A DNA stretch of 64,000 bases from Nostoc sp. UHCC 0302 (GCF_038096175.1 NZ_CP151099.1:4817484-4881483), one strand, 5' to 3'; counted from the stretch's first letter, positions 16,657 to 25,693 are shown. Translations and numbers: made by a program. Notes: generated by a model not told the origin, from the sequence alone.

Positions 16657-17088
16657 ATGAGCGAAGTTTTATTTCATCTTGCTTTCCCTGTAACTGACAT
16701 TGCCCAGACAAAAGCATATTATGTGGATGGCTTGGGCTGCATTCCCGGCCGGGAAAATCCCCACGCGCTAATTCTCAACCTTTACGGTCATCAATTAGTA
16801 GCTCATATTACCAAAGAACCCCTGATACCTCAACGCACTATCTATCCCAGGCACTTTGGGCTAATTTTTACTCAAGAACATGATTGGCAGGACTTACTAG
16901 AAAGGGCGCAACTACAACAGCTCCTTTTTAGAGAAGAACCCAAGAATCGCTTTGTTGGTTCTGCTTTAGAACATCGCACTTTCTTTTTAGAAGATCCTTT
17001 TTATAACTTGATGGAATTCAAATATTATCGCCACCCAGAAGCAATTTTTGGCAGTTCTGAGTATGCCCAAATTGGGGATAGAAGTTGA
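16657..17088 (+). CDS. VOC-family (glyoxalase/dioxygenase-like) protein
   Basis: Single-module vicinal-oxygen-chelate protein of 143 aa. It shows the paired beta-alpha-beta-beta-beta units: LFHLAFPVTDIAQTKAYYVDGLGC in the first half and HRTFFLEDPFYNLMEFKYY in the second. Candidate metal ligands are His in LFHLAF, His in PRHFGLIF and Glu in LMEFKYY, which supports an active metal site. Family members are small-molecule dioxygenases, isomerases or resistance proteins; the substrate is not indicated. The gene is monocistronic and ends in a tandem GTAATTC repeat. Confidence 0.85.
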   Translation: MSEVLFHLAFPVTDIAQTKAYYVDGLGCIPGRENPHALILNLYGHQLVAHITKEPLIPQRTIYPRHFGLIFTQEHDWQDLLERAQLQQLLFREEPKNRFVGSALEHRTFFLEDPFYNLMEFKYYRHPEAIFGSSEYAQIGDRS

Positions 17089-17090
17089 TT

Positions 17091-17130
17091 GTAATTCGTA
17101 ATTCGTAATTCGTAATTCGTAATTTGTAAT
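17091..17130. repeat. Short tandem repeat (GTAATTC)n
   Basis: Five units of the 7-bp repeat GTAATTC (the last GTAATTT) directly follow the VOC gene stop. The same heptamer recurs at 22235-22250, 38727-38780, 42448-42480 and 42627-42650, typical of short tandemly repeated sequences in heterocystous cyanobacteria. Past it, 17150-17210 holds a further GC-rich palindromic repeat (CGCTTTAGCGATACGCGGACT). Confidence 0.85.
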
Positions 17131-17278
17131 GACGCTCTCTACAAGACCAAGGCGTTAGCGGAGCTTTCGCTTTAGCGATACGCGGACTCGCTATCGCTAA
17201 CGTAATTCGTAATTGAGAAATGCGATCGCCTAGCGTCTCCCTCTTGGGAGAATCGCGCTTAGCATGTTGGCTGGTAAA

Positions 17279-17896
17279 TTAGAGCGAAGGCAGCTTAATC
17301 GGTTCTGCCAATGCTTCTGTTACTGTTGCTAAAACTCTAATGTCTGTCAACATCCAAGGGTGCAGCGCAACTGGTACTATTACTTCTCTTCCCACAGGCA
17401 TTTGTGAACTTTTCGCTGGCAGGATCATCAAATCATAAGGCGTCCAGATAGAAGTAAAATTTAGCTGCTTTAACATAGCAACATCAGCATTTAAATCTTT
17501 GAGAAAAAGGCTGTTGGGGCGCATTTGCACGCAACCAGGACGCAGAGAACCATAAGCAACTACAGTTCCCTGATGGGGTGAAGATATGGTGATTAACCGT
17601 TGTACGCGTTTAATTCCGCCCAGTCGTTGGATATAATAACGACTGACAATTCCTCCCATACTGAAGCCTACTAAATTCAGCGGTTGTTCTGGCAGAAAGT
17701 TGGCGGTAACATAATTGACTATCTGCTTTGCTAACTCATCAAGACCAACATCACCATTATTAGGTACTAAATCTAAAGTATAAACAGACCGACTTTTTTG
17801 TCTTAAGTAGTCTGCCATTCTATTGAAAACTGCCCCCGTGTCTTCAATGCCATGTACCAATAACACGGGGTTGTGCTGCTGATTTTCTGTGTTCAT
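17279..17896 (-). CDS. Alpha/beta-hydrolase, lipase-like
   Basis: A 205-aa hydrolase. It starts with the strand and oxyanion motif PVLLVHGIED (residues 10-19), has the nucleophile elbow GFSMGG (Ser79) and ISSPHQGT after it, as in bacterial triacylglycerol lipases/esterases (EstA/LipA-like). A likely catalytic His is in HPWMLTD near residue 179. There is no signal peptide, so it is cytoplasmic. The substrate is unknown. It stands alone on its strand. Confidence 0.88.
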   Translation of the reverse strand: MNTENQQHNPVLLVHGIEDTGAVFNRMADYLRQKSRSVYTLDLVPNNGDVGLDELAKQIVNYVTANFLPEQPLNLVGFSMGGIVSRYYIQRLGGIKRVQRLITISSPHQGTVVAYGSLRPGCVQMRPNSLFLKDLNADVAMLKQLNFTSIWTPYDLMILPAKSSQMPVGREVIVPVALHPWMLTDIRVLATVTEALAEPIKLPSL

Positions 17897-18334
17897 TGAT
17901 CAAATTCGCTCAATCATATCTGTAGAAAATCTAACCGAGTGCGATTGGCTTTGCCACTGCCCTTTGGGCAATCGCTATCTGTCCAGAGATTATGACACTC
18001 ATCCCACTGGTAGAGAGCAAATTACTTAACTTCAACCGAAGAGGTATTCGCTATAAATAAATATTAATTTTTATTAAGTGTGCTTTCAGAATCTTGCGCT
18101 TGGTTACAGTAAAATTTAATAATTAGTTCTCGATATACACATATACAGGTTGCAAATGCTTGCAAGAAAGATGTCGAGAACATTTGCCCTGTAATGTTAT
18201 TACAATGTTAATTAAGTAGAAACCTATAAGGTTGTCACTGGAATTAAGTGACGTAAACAAATGTAACATTCAACCGTAATTCTTAATAATTGCGGTTAAT
18301 TTCCAGATATTAAGAGGCAGGAGCAATTCTAATC
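17897..18334. other. Divergent intergenic region
   Basis: 438 bases between divergent genes (hydrolase leftward, Ala/Lys-rich protein rightward). It is AT-rich, with an AGGTTGCAAATGCTTGCAAG direct-repeat motif near 18147. An AGGCAGGAGCA ribosome-binding stretch lies just before the rightward ATG. No further feature is supported. Confidence 0.45.
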
Positions 18335-18913
18335 ATGGATTTTATCAAAAAATTAATCAGTGGGATTTTGAGTTTCATTACTGGGCTGTTACCGAAGAAG
18401 AAAGGTAACGGTTACTACTTGGAACTAGACGAAAGTAAGGATTTGAAGCCACTAGAGGCAGCTAAAGAGGCAGCTAAAGAAGTAGCATCGAACGCGAAGA
18501 AAGCAGCGGAAACAGTTACATCAAACGTCAAGCAAGCAGCGGAAACAGTTACATCAAACGCAAAGCAAACAGCAGAAACAGCTACATCAAAGACACCAGC
18601 TTCATCGAACGGATCAAAAAGTGCCGCAGCTAAAGCTAAGGCAAAATCAGTGAAAGAAGCAAAATCAGCTAAAAATCCAAAACCAGCTGATGTTCAACTA
18701 GTCCAGACTGCTGAGGGACTTAAGATTGAACCTGGTAAGAATGCAAAAGCCGCAGCAGCTAAAGTTCTCAAAGAGGAGCCAAAAGAAACCACTTTTGCGC
18801 CCAAATATCTTGCTCCTTCGGCTAACGGCTCTAACGGTCGTCGTCGTCCAGGGGCAAATATGAGTGCTTACCTAGACATGGCAAGTCAAGTTAAGGTTAA
18901 AACTTCTAACTAA
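18335..18913 (+). CDS. Ala/Lys-rich repeat protein with amphipathic N-terminus
   Basis: A 192-aa protein. It opens with a hydrophobic/amphipathic helix (MDFIKKLISGILSFITGLLPKKK), likely membrane-associating. Residues about 43-87 form LEA/apolipoprotein-like 11-residue repeats (NAKKAAETVTS, NVKQAAETVTS, NAKQTAETATS). A Lys/Ala/Pro-rich linker and a C-terminal RRRPGANMSAYLDMASQVK segment follow. The composition suggests a flexible, possibly membrane- or nucleic-acid-associated protein. AGGAG lies close upstream of the ATG. The function is unknown. Confidence 0.8.
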   Translation: MDFIKKLISGILSFITGLLPKKKGNGYYLELDESKDLKPLEAAKEAAKEVASNAKKAAETVTSNVKQAAETVTSNAKQTAETATSKTPASSNGSKSAAAKAKAKSVKEAKSAKNPKPADVQLVQTAEGLKIEPGKNAKAAAAKVLKEEPKETTFAPKYLAPSANGSNGRRRPGANMSAYLDMASQVKVKTSN

Positions 18914-18934
18914 GTCTGGTAATTGGCGCAAAAA

Positions 18935-20020
18935 TCATAACCCACTATCCATCACCCCCTTAACAAATACTAGTCCGCTATACAAATGAAATGCTGAGTC
19001 CCAATTCGTCTGTTCCCTACGAAATAGGTGAACGTGAGATTGAATTTGACTCAGCATTTCTGTTTGATCTAATACTGTATCTGCAAAATGTGTGAAATCT
19101 GACCAAACTTTGACTTGCGGCATTTGCTGTTCAAGCCAATGCAATAAACTATTCCAATTGATTCTGATTGTATTTTGGCTAACTTGGGAAATGATTTCTA
19201 GACCTTGCTGAAATTCATAACCATTGTCGTAAAGTCGCAGAATGCAATTTCTGTCGGTTAGGTGTAAATCACAAAACTGGACGTAATCTTGGGTTTGAGT
19301 TTTGCGTTCTAGTTTACGACGAGCGTCAATATCTACAACTTGTTCAAAAATCGGTAACAGTCCTAAGACTCGTGCTTTGACTTCTGACCAATCAAAGGTT
19401 AAGGAACCAAGTTGATTTGCTTCGTTGCGGCAAACAACAGTAACTTTTGAGGTGTTTTCTTGGAAATAGTCAACTTGAAAGACTTGAATTTTTTGAATAT
19501 CAGCTATTGTTGTCCAAAAGCAGGGAATACCAGCCTGTTGTAGTTGTTCGCCATAAAATCTGAGTTCTCCTACTTGTCCAGTGCGGTACAGTCTCCAGCC
19601 ACGACTTGGTAGTATTAACCGTGCAGTATAAGCATCTAGCTGCATAATCTGAGCAAATTTTCCGGCTGCTACTGTTTTGAGTTCGCTAGCGAGAGGTTCT
19701 AAGACGAGTACGCCAAGTTTAGTGTCACTGGCTTGGGCTGTTGCTTGAGAAATGGCTCTTATTCTTTCTTCTTGCTCAATTTCTTGTAGCCGTCGCAAAC
19801 TTTCACGTGCTTGGACGACTATTTTGGTATTGGTTGTGTCTCGTAGCAATTGACGATAAATTTCTTCTGCATCCTGGCGTTTTCCAGATGCTTCATGCAG
19901 TCTTGCAAGATAAAATTGCACCCAAGGATTGTCTGGGGTTTCTTTTAGTAGCTGTTTGAGTAATTTAGCAGCAGTGTGATAATCTTTACGCTCAAAGGCG
20001 GTGGCAACTTGCTCAATCAT
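18935..20020 (-). CDS. TPR-containing cyanobacterial protein, 361 aa
   Basis: The first 80 residues form two tetratricopeptide-like units (YHTAAKLLKQLLKETPDNPWVQFYLARLHEASGKRQDAEEIYRQLL). The rest (about 95-361) is a soluble domain with RLILPSRGWRLYRTGQVGELRFYGEQLQQAGIPCFWTTIADIQKIQVFQVDYF, known only as a conserved cyanobacterial region. No catalytic residue set is seen. It converges with 18335-18913, leaving 21 bases between stops. It is probably a protein-interaction scaffold; the partner is unknown. Confidence 0.82.
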   Translation of the reverse strand: MIEQVATAFERKDYHTAAKLLKQLLKETPDNPWVQFYLARLHEASGKRQDAEEIYRQLLRDTTNTKIVVQARESLRRLQEIEQEERIRAISQATAQASDTKLGVLVLEPLASELKTVAAGKFAQIMQLDAYTARLILPSRGWRLYRTGQVGELRFYGEQLQQAGIPCFWTTIADIQKIQVFQVDYFQENTSKVTVVCRNEANQLGSLTFDWSEVKARVLGLLPIFEQVVDIDARRKLERKTQTQDYVQFCDLHLTDRNCILRLYDNGYEFQQGLEIISQVSQNTIRINWNSLLHWLEQQMPQVKVWSDFTHFADTVLDQTEMLSQIQSHVHLFRREQTNWDSAFHLYSGLVFVKGVMDSGL

Positions 20021-20459
20021 AAATTAAGTCACAACAGCTATGTTTATTGACAACATCTAGCACCAATAAAAACAGAAATGTAGGCTCAACGTTACCAGCC
20101 AGATACATCCTTTAGCAGGTAAGTGGATATAATTTAACATTAATAACAAATTTTAGGCAATCGGCTTAACCTTATGTAATTCATGATTGTATTGAGTCAA
20201 TATGTATACTCTATATAAATTAAATTGACATAGCTTATTTACCTAAAAGTGAATAATTAAAAAATGTAATTTAGATTATGTATAGGTTGCAATTAATCAG
20301 GCAAAGTTATTAAAAACAGCGCCTATATTTTATTCTAGATAAACTTTATATAAATAATTAGTATTGGCTAGCTTGGAATTTTTTTATAAATAACATATAA
20401 AAAATCATATCCCTCAAAAAGAAGATGTATAACTATAAACAAGCATATTGTTTTTATTA
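20021..20459. other. AT-rich divergent intergenic region
   Basis: 439 bases, strongly AT-rich, between the TPR gene and the acyltransferase, which point away from each other. No ORF, repeat family member or hairpin stands out. The low GC matches the following acyltransferase gene, so the segment may have arrived with it. Confidence 0.4.
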
Positions 20460-21488
20460 ATGAATACAAAAAATAGACTCCTAGAAATTGATGTTCTCAG
20501 AGGGGTTGCAGCTATAAGTGTTGTACTATTTCATTACACAACTCGATACAACCAAAAGTATAGTCATTCAGATGATGTGTTAATGTACTTTCCTCAAGGT
20601 CATCATGGTGTTGAATTATTTTTCATAATTAGTGGCTTTGTAATTTTCATGAGCCTAGAGAAAATTCAAACTGGCTTCGAATTTATAGTTGGGCGTTTCT
20701 CACGGCTTTATCCAGCTTACTGGACTTGTGTTATTTTAACTTACGCAATTGTTAATATTGCTGGGCTACCTAACTATAGAGTTAGTTGGGATATTGCCAT
20801 AATAAATCTCTCAATGTTCCAATTATTCTTTAATATTTCTAATGTTGATGGAGTTTACTGGACTTTAGGAATAGAATTATGCTTCTACTTTATTATGTTC
20901 ATTTTTTACAAATCAAGGCTATTAAAGCATATATATGAAATCGCAATAATATGGCTGGTGTTGATGGCATTAAATATTGTATTAGAAAAACAAGGAATTA
21001 TATCTATTGAAACCAGAGTTGGAATTTTATTTTTTCTTAGGTATAGTTCATTAATATTTGCTAATTTATTTCTAATCGGGATGATGTTTTATAAAAAATA
21101 TAGAGAAGGGTTTTCGTTAAAGCAGTATAGTATTATTACTGGCTGTATATTAATATATAAACTTCAGCATTCTTGGAAAGAAACCATATTAATTATTGTT
21201 TTTACTGCAATATTTAATTTTGTATTGGATAATAAAATGAAATTTATTGTTCAACAGCCTCTATTATTTATAGGTACGATATCTTACAGTTTGTATTTGA
21301 TTCATCAAAATATTGGTTATGCAATAATATATACCTTTTACAAATTGGGAATTAATCCTAATATAAGTATATGTATTGCTTTAATAATATCTATATTATT
21401 AGCAACTACAATCACATTTAAAATTGAAAAACCAATGATGCGGTTTATAAAAGAACAGTATAAAATCAGAATATTAGTACAAAGATAA
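20460..21488 (+). CDS. Acyltransferase 3 (OafA/YrhL-like) membrane protein
   Basis: A 342-aa integral membrane acyltransferase with about ten helices. The N-terminus is diagnostic: LLEIDVLRGVAAISVVLFHYTTRY (catalytic His in the first helix), then GHHGVELFFIISGFVIF and GRFSRLYPAYW. Family members O-acetylate cell-surface polysaccharides or lipids. I choose ATG 20460 over the TTG four codons upstream. The base composition is clearly more AT-rich than the neighbours, and ATA/AAA/TTA codons dominate, suggesting transfer. No polysaccharide genes adjoin it. Confidence 0.9.
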   Translation: MNTKNRLLEIDVLRGVAAISVVLFHYTTRYNQKYSHSDDVLMYFPQGHHGVELFFIISGFVIFMSLEKIQTGFEFIVGRFSRLYPAYWTCVILTYAIVNIAGLPNYRVSWDIAIINLSMFQLFFNISNVDGVYWTLGIELCFYFIMFIFYKSRLLKHIYEIAIIWLVLMALNIVLEKQGIISIETRVGILFFLRYSSLIFANLFLIGMMFYKKYREGFSLKQYSIITGCILIYKLQHSWKETILIIVFTAIFNFVLDNKMKFIVQQPLLFIGTISYSLYLIHQNIGYAIIYTFYKLGINPNISICIALIISILLATTITFKIEKPMMRFIKEQYKIRILVQR

Positions 21489-21518
21489 GCCTAATTGGCA
21501 ACATACATATCGCTGATT

Positions 21519-22226
21519 TTAAACTTCCGAGGCTGCCATAATTAGGGATAAAGCAACTATTGGGGCTGTAACTGCTCGGAGGATGCGACGACCAAGGGAA
21601 ACAGGTTGGAATCCAGATGCGATCGCATTTTCTAATTCTTTTGTTGTCCATCCTCCCTCTGGGCCAGTTGCAATGATGATTTCACCAGAGATATCAGTCA
21701 GCACCTTGCTTAAATAAGGATACTCACCACGAGCTTCACAAATATAACGGTGAGTTGCCAGATTAGTAGTAACAGCAGTGTTAAAAGCAACAGGTTCTAA
21801 AATTGTTGGTACGAATGAGCGTTCTGATTGTTCTGCGGCTTCTGCGGCAATGCGCCGCCAGCGTTCGAGTTTTTGAGGACTGGGATGAAGTAAAGTGCGA
21901 TCGCTCAATACAGGAGCAATACAAGCTACTCCCAACTCTGTACAAGCACGCACTACTTCATCAAATCCATTACCTTTAGGCAACGCCATGATCAACGTAA
22001 TAGATACTGGTAACTCAGTTTCTACTAAAAGTGCTTCTAAAACCTCTGCTTGCTCCCCAGCTAGCTGCGCTAACCACCATTTACCTACACCATCCATTGC
22101 AATAAAGCGATCGCCCTCGCGCAAGCGCAATACCCGCACCAGATAATGTAATTGTTCTTTTGTCAGAACAATTTGTCCTTGTTGAAATTGAGAGGGTGCG
22201 ATCGCTATTCTTTGCAGCTGAGACAT
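21519..22226 (-). CDS. rsmE: 16S rRNA (uracil-1498-N3)-methyltransferase
   Basis: RsmE of 235 aa, a SPOUT methyltransferase that N3-methylates U1498 in the ribosome decoding region. It has the PUA-like N-terminal part (HYLVRVLRLREGDRFIAMDG) and the knotted C-terminal part with ALPKGNGFDEVVRACTELGV, RTLLHPSPQKLERWRRIAAEAAEQSER, IATGPEGGWTTKEL and SLGRRILRAVTAPI. I set the start at MSQLQRIAIAPSQF; the longer open frame runs into repeat and MITE DNA at 22227-22313. It converges with the acyltransferase. Confidence 0.94.
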   Translation of the reverse strand: MSQLQRIAIAPSQFQQGQIVLTKEQLHYLVRVLRLREGDRFIAMDGVGKWWLAQLAGEQAEVLEALLVETELPVSITLIMALPKGNGFDEVVRACTELGVACIAPVLSDRTLLHPSPQKLERWRRIAAEAAEQSERSFVPTILEPVAFNTAVTTNLATHRYICEARGEYPYLSKVLTDISGEIIIATGPEGGWTTKELENAIASGFQPVSLGRRILRAVTAPIVALSLIMAASEV

Positions 22227-22251
22227 GAGAATAATTCGTAATTCGTAATTA

Positions 22252-22397
22252 ACGTGAGTTCGATGAACCTCTCCCTCCCAACCTCCCTCTCCGAAGCGGA
22301 AAGGGAGGAGCAACGAAACAAATCATCGTTTTACTCCCCTCTCCTACGAGGAGAGGGGCTGGGGGAGAGGTCAACATAGTACTTGTCGAACTCACGT
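22252..22397. repeat. MITE-like element, family A, copy 2
   Basis: A 146-bp element nearly identical to 556-700, with ends ACGTGAGTTCGA / TCGAACTCACGT. It is flanked by GTAATTA on both sides (22245-22251, 22398-22404), a 7-bp duplication different from that of copy 1. The target lay within a GTAATTC repeat upstream of rsmE. The element lies only 26 bases above the rsmE start, so it replaces or alters the normal upstream region. Confidence 0.92.
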
Positions 22398-22441
22398 GTA
22401 ATTAAGAGGCAGAGAAAATGGTTTGACACAACTATTTTGCA

Positions 22442-24673
22442 TTACTTGAGATAAATCAGCAGGTTCAATCCTGGAATTGTGCGGGAAAGTGTCCATAAAA
22501 CTAGGGTGATGTAAAGTAAACCTAAACTCCACTGATACCAAGCAAGTGCAGATATGATGCTAGGAAGGTGTTCGTCTCGCAAACGAATATCGTTAAATCC
22601 TAATTTAACTAGGTTATTGAGGCTAAAGTCGTAGTAGTTCAGCCAATTCCAGCGACGTTCCCATAGTATGGGCATATATCGTTCACGGAAAGCCTGATTT
22701 CTGGGAATTACTGGTAAGCGCCCAATCAATAATCGTAACTGCCGCATCGTTCCATCTTCTGTGAAGTAGGAAACATCCATTAAGCTGTGATAACGGCCTT
22801 GCTGATAAAGTTGCAATAGTAAAGCTGCGGGTACGGGGACTATGATAATTAAAAGACAGCCTAATGTGAGCCAAGGCTGTTCGGCATTACGAAATATAGC
22901 TAATAAGCTAAACAGTGTTAAGCTGCTAAAACTAATTAATATTGAACTGGTTTCATAGTATGTAGGAATAATTGGCATAGGAAGTAGACGACGATAGCGA
23001 TCTACTAGCCAAAATAGTAGTCCGAAGTAAGCGATCGCTAATCCTCCAACGCCGAACACTAACCAAAAATCCGTACCATAGCCACTCAATAACAACAGTA
23101 CACTCAATGCCAACCAATTCCAAGCTTGCAGTAACCAGGCAGCAGGAGAAAGAGGTTCACTAATAATCAGGTGATTGCTTAGTTGGGTGTATTTTTCTAA
23201 ATCGATGTCTGCTAAAGCGAGTAGCTCACTGCTATTGCGAAATGATTTTACCAGACGACGGTTAGCGATCGCTTCCGCCTGAGTTGGAGAAAAACCTACA
23301 TTAATTAAACTAGCCAGGGAAGCACTATTAATATTTGTAGCTGTTAGCAGGTAGCTTAACTCTGTTAATCGCAGCCTTTGTTTTGTATACTCCAACTGAT
23401 TAGCATCCGCTACTTGCTGCTGCTGACGGAAATTCTGCCCTAAATTTCGCAAGACGTTTTGATTACCTTGCAATGTAGAGACATAGAATACCTTACCAAT
23501 TTGACCAGGATTACCTAAAATTTTGGCTTGATTAGAGTTAAAAGTTAAACTAGGTACATTTAAAAAAGCTTCTTTAGCAAACCTCGCATCACTAAAATCT
23601 GCTTGGTTAAGAATGCTAGCACCGCGCAGATTTACAGGTTGGTTAAACTCTGCTTCTCGAAAGGTAACGCTTTGCTCAAAACTTGCATCTTCTAATATGA
23701 AACTCTGATTAAAATTACCTTTAGTAAATTGTGCTTGTTGAAAAAAGCGCACGCTAGAAAAATCAACATTCCCTTGCCACTGCACACTACTGAATTTAGC
23801 CAATTGCTTAAAAATTGATTGGTTGAAGTTGGCAGTGTTTGCAAAGATGCTACCTTGAAAATCAGTGTTTTCTAAAAATTGAGTTTGTCTAAAATTAGCT
23901 TTGTCAAAAAAAATACTGCCTTGAAAATTGCTCAACTGTCGAAAAGTGGCATTAATAAAGTTGGCAGTCCGCCCAAACCTAGTTTCAGTCCAGTTAGTTG
24001 GTTTAAGAAAGATTGCACCTTGAGCATCCACAGACTGAAGAAAGAATACATTGGAAAATTGGACTTCTCCATTGAAGCGAGTTTGCGCCAATGTTAAGAC
24101 ACCACGAAATACTGTGATTTCACCTGATGGAGTTGACTGAGTTCCTAAAAGCGATCGACAATCTTTAGAGTTAGGTAAATCTATTGCCAGTGACTGCAAG
24201 CATACCAAGCGTAAGCGTTCCAGTTGTTCTTGTTCATTTAGGCTGAAAATAGGAGCAATGGCTTGGGCATAAAGAGGTGTTTTTAAACCCAAATCGCTAC
24301 CCACAAAATCCCCTTGAATCAAAGAGTAGCTAAGGTCTAAACCCAAGGGTTTCGTACCAGTTTTGTACAATTCTTTGCGTAACAGTTGGTAAAAAGCATC
24401 ACGGAAAGTAGCATTTTCTGGCCGCAAATCTATCAGCATCTTCTGCAAATCGACTGTCAAATTACCTTCACGGAGTGTCGGTGTACGTAGTCGTTCTTGC
24501 AATAATTCCAGAGTTAAAGGTGTGCGTTCTGGTTGTGCTACCAAAGCAGGTAGGGGTAGAAAGAGGAAAATTAATAAAACGCAAAGGCACGCAAAGGTTA
24601 AACGCAAAGGTACACAGAGAGTTTTCTCTGCGTTCCCCTGCGTTCCTATGCGTTTAAAACATAATTTATCCAA
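22442..24673 (-). CDS. Pentapeptide-repeat membrane protein with HhH motif
   Basis: A 743-aa protein. A hydrophobic signal or anchor lies at about residues 28-46 (ACLCVLLIFLFLPLPALVA). Residues about 185-400 are pentapeptide-like repeats (A(N/D)F pattern: TRFNGEVQFSN, TANFINATFRQLSNFQGSIF, ANFNQSIFKQLAKFSS), a right-handed beta-helix facing the periplasm or lumen. A helix-hairpin-helix-like stretch follows (NINSASLASLINVGFSPTQAEAIANRR, about 445-475), then about four membrane helices (510-640) and a conserved soluble tail with one more helix. The function is unknown. The first 25 codons are read from interspersed repeat DNA (24578-24660). Confidence 0.82.
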   Translation of the reverse strand: MDKLCFKRIGTQGNAEKTLCVPLRLTFACLCVLLIFLFLPLPALVAQPERTPLTLELLQERLRTPTLREGNLTVDLQKMLIDLRPENATFRDAFYQLLRKELYKTGTKPLGLDLSYSLIQGDFVGSDLGLKTPLYAQAIAPIFSLNEQEQLERLRLVCLQSLAIDLPNSKDCRSLLGTQSTPSGEITVFRGVLTLAQTRFNGEVQFSNVFFLQSVDAQGAIFLKPTNWTETRFGRTANFINATFRQLSNFQGSIFFDKANFRQTQFLENTDFQGSIFANTANFNQSIFKQLAKFSSVQWQGNVDFSSVRFFQQAQFTKGNFNQSFILEDASFEQSVTFREAEFNQPVNLRGASILNQADFSDARFAKEAFLNVPSLTFNSNQAKILGNPGQIGKVFYVSTLQGNQNVLRNLGQNFRQQQQVADANQLEYTKQRLRLTELSYLLTATNINSASLASLINVGFSPTQAEAIANRRLVKSFRNSSELLALADIDLEKYTQLSNHLIISEPLSPAAWLLQAWNWLALSVLLLLSGYGTDFWLVFGVGGLAIAYFGLLFWLVDRYRRLLPMPIIPTYYETSSILISFSSLTLFSLLAIFRNAEQPWLTLGCLLIIIVPVPAALLLQLYQQGRYHSLMDVSYFTEDGTMRQLRLLIGRLPVIPRNQAFRERYMPILWERRWNWLNYYDFSLNNLVKLGFNDIRLRDEHLPSIISALAWYQWSLGLLYITLVLWTLSRTIPGLNLLIYLK
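24578..24660. repeat. Interspersed ACGCAAAGG repeat overlapping a coding start
   Basis: Tandem ACGCAAAGG units (AACGCAAAGGCACGCAAAGG, then again) are followed by an inverted arm (CTCTGCGTTCCCCTGCGTT). It is a common cyanobacterial repeat; a relative lies at about 42540-42590 (TTTGCGCCCCTTTGCGC). Here it supplies the leader and the first codons of the pentapeptide protein. Confidence 0.75.
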
Positions 24674-24685
24674 ATTGGCTGTATA

Positions 24686-25693
24686 TTATTCATCGCTCAT
24701 CAGCAGAACAATTTTACCTGTAATAGAGCCAGTTTCTAGTAGTTTGTGTGCTGACGCTGCTTCTTTTAGCGGAAACTTGTGACTGACGTGGATTTTTAAC
24801 TTGCCTTCATCTATCCAAGTAGCAGATTGTTCGAGAATCTCTGCATGGTGTTGAAGGCTTTGTTGCAATCCTAATAACGCTGGGGCTAGCATGAATTCTA
24901 AACCAATGCGAAGATTGCGGGTTCTGGCATTCTTCCAAACAGTATTGGCATCTGGTTCGAGAATCGTCACGATATCGCCATATACCCGCACCGCTGGGAA
25001 GGTTTTGTGAAAAGTTTCGCCGCCTACAGTATCGAAAGCCAAGTCTACACCTTCGCCATTCGTCCAATCTAAAGCCGCCTGCACAAAGTCTGTTTGTTTG
25101 TAGAAAATTATATGGTCAGCACCGAGTTGTTTGACGAAATTAGCCTTTTCTTCAGAACTCACAGTGGTAGATACAGTAGCACCTTTAAGTTTTGCTAGTT
25201 GAATTGCTACATGACCAACACCACCAGCACCTGCATGAATCAAAACTTTTTCCCCAGGTTCCAATCTTCCCCGTTCATACAAAGCTTCCCAAGCGGTAAT
25301 TAAGGTCAAAGGTGCTGCTGCTGCTTCGGCAAAGGAGATAGAAGCGGGTTTACGCGCCACAAACCGCTCATCAACAACGGTATATTCTGCATAATTACCT
25401 TGGTGTGCGCCTAAACCGCCATAGCAAAAATATACTTCATCTCCTGGGCGAAAACGCTGAACACTAGCACCCACTGCTTCAACAACACCCGCACCATCAC
25501 ATCCTAAAATTGCAGGCATTTGATCGGGGTAGAAAGTACCTCGGCTACGAAGTTTAGTATCAATGGGGTTAAGTCCAGCTGCAACCAAGCGGACTAAAAG
25601 TTCACTATTCCCTACAGGAACACCAGGGTTTGGTACTTCCTGCACTTGCAAAACTTCGGGACTGCCAGCTGCTGTCATGATGATTGCTTTCAC
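24686..25693 (-). CDS. NADPH:quinone reductase-like zinc-type oxidoreductase
   Basis: MDR superfamily protein of 335 aa in the quinone-reductase branch, which lacks the zinc cysteines. Motifs: MKAIIMTAAGSPEVLQVQEVPNP, GLNPIDTKLRSRG, PAILGCDGAGVVEAVGASVQRFRPGDEVY, and the NADPH-binding LIHAGAGGVGHVAIQLAKLKGATV (about 145-168). It likely reduces quinones or enals using NADPH. It lies 12 bases upstream of the pentapeptide protein gene on the same strand, so cotranscription is possible. Function beyond the family level is not shown. Confidence 0.92.
   Translation of the reverse strand: MKAIIMTAAGSPEVLQVQEVPNPGVPVGNSELLVRLVAAGLNPIDTKLRSRGTFYPDQMPAILGCDGAGVVEAVGASVQRFRPGDEVYFCYGGLGAHQGNYAEYTVVDERFVARKPASISFAEAAAAPLTLITAWEALYERGRLEPGEKVLIHAGAGGVGHVAIQLAKLKGATVSTTVSSEEKANFVKQLGADHIIFYKQTDFVQAALDWTNGEGVDLAFDTVGGETFHKTFPAVRVYGDIVTILEPDANTVWKNARTRNLRIGLEFMLAPALLGLQQSLQHHAEILEQSATWIDEGKLKIHVSHKFPLKEAASAHKLLETGSITGKIVLLMSDE

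Noticed and set aside
22227-22313. N-terminal extension of RsmE
   Set aside because: The extra 29 codons come from GTAATTC repeat and MITE sequence; MSQLQRIAIAPSQF is the normal start.
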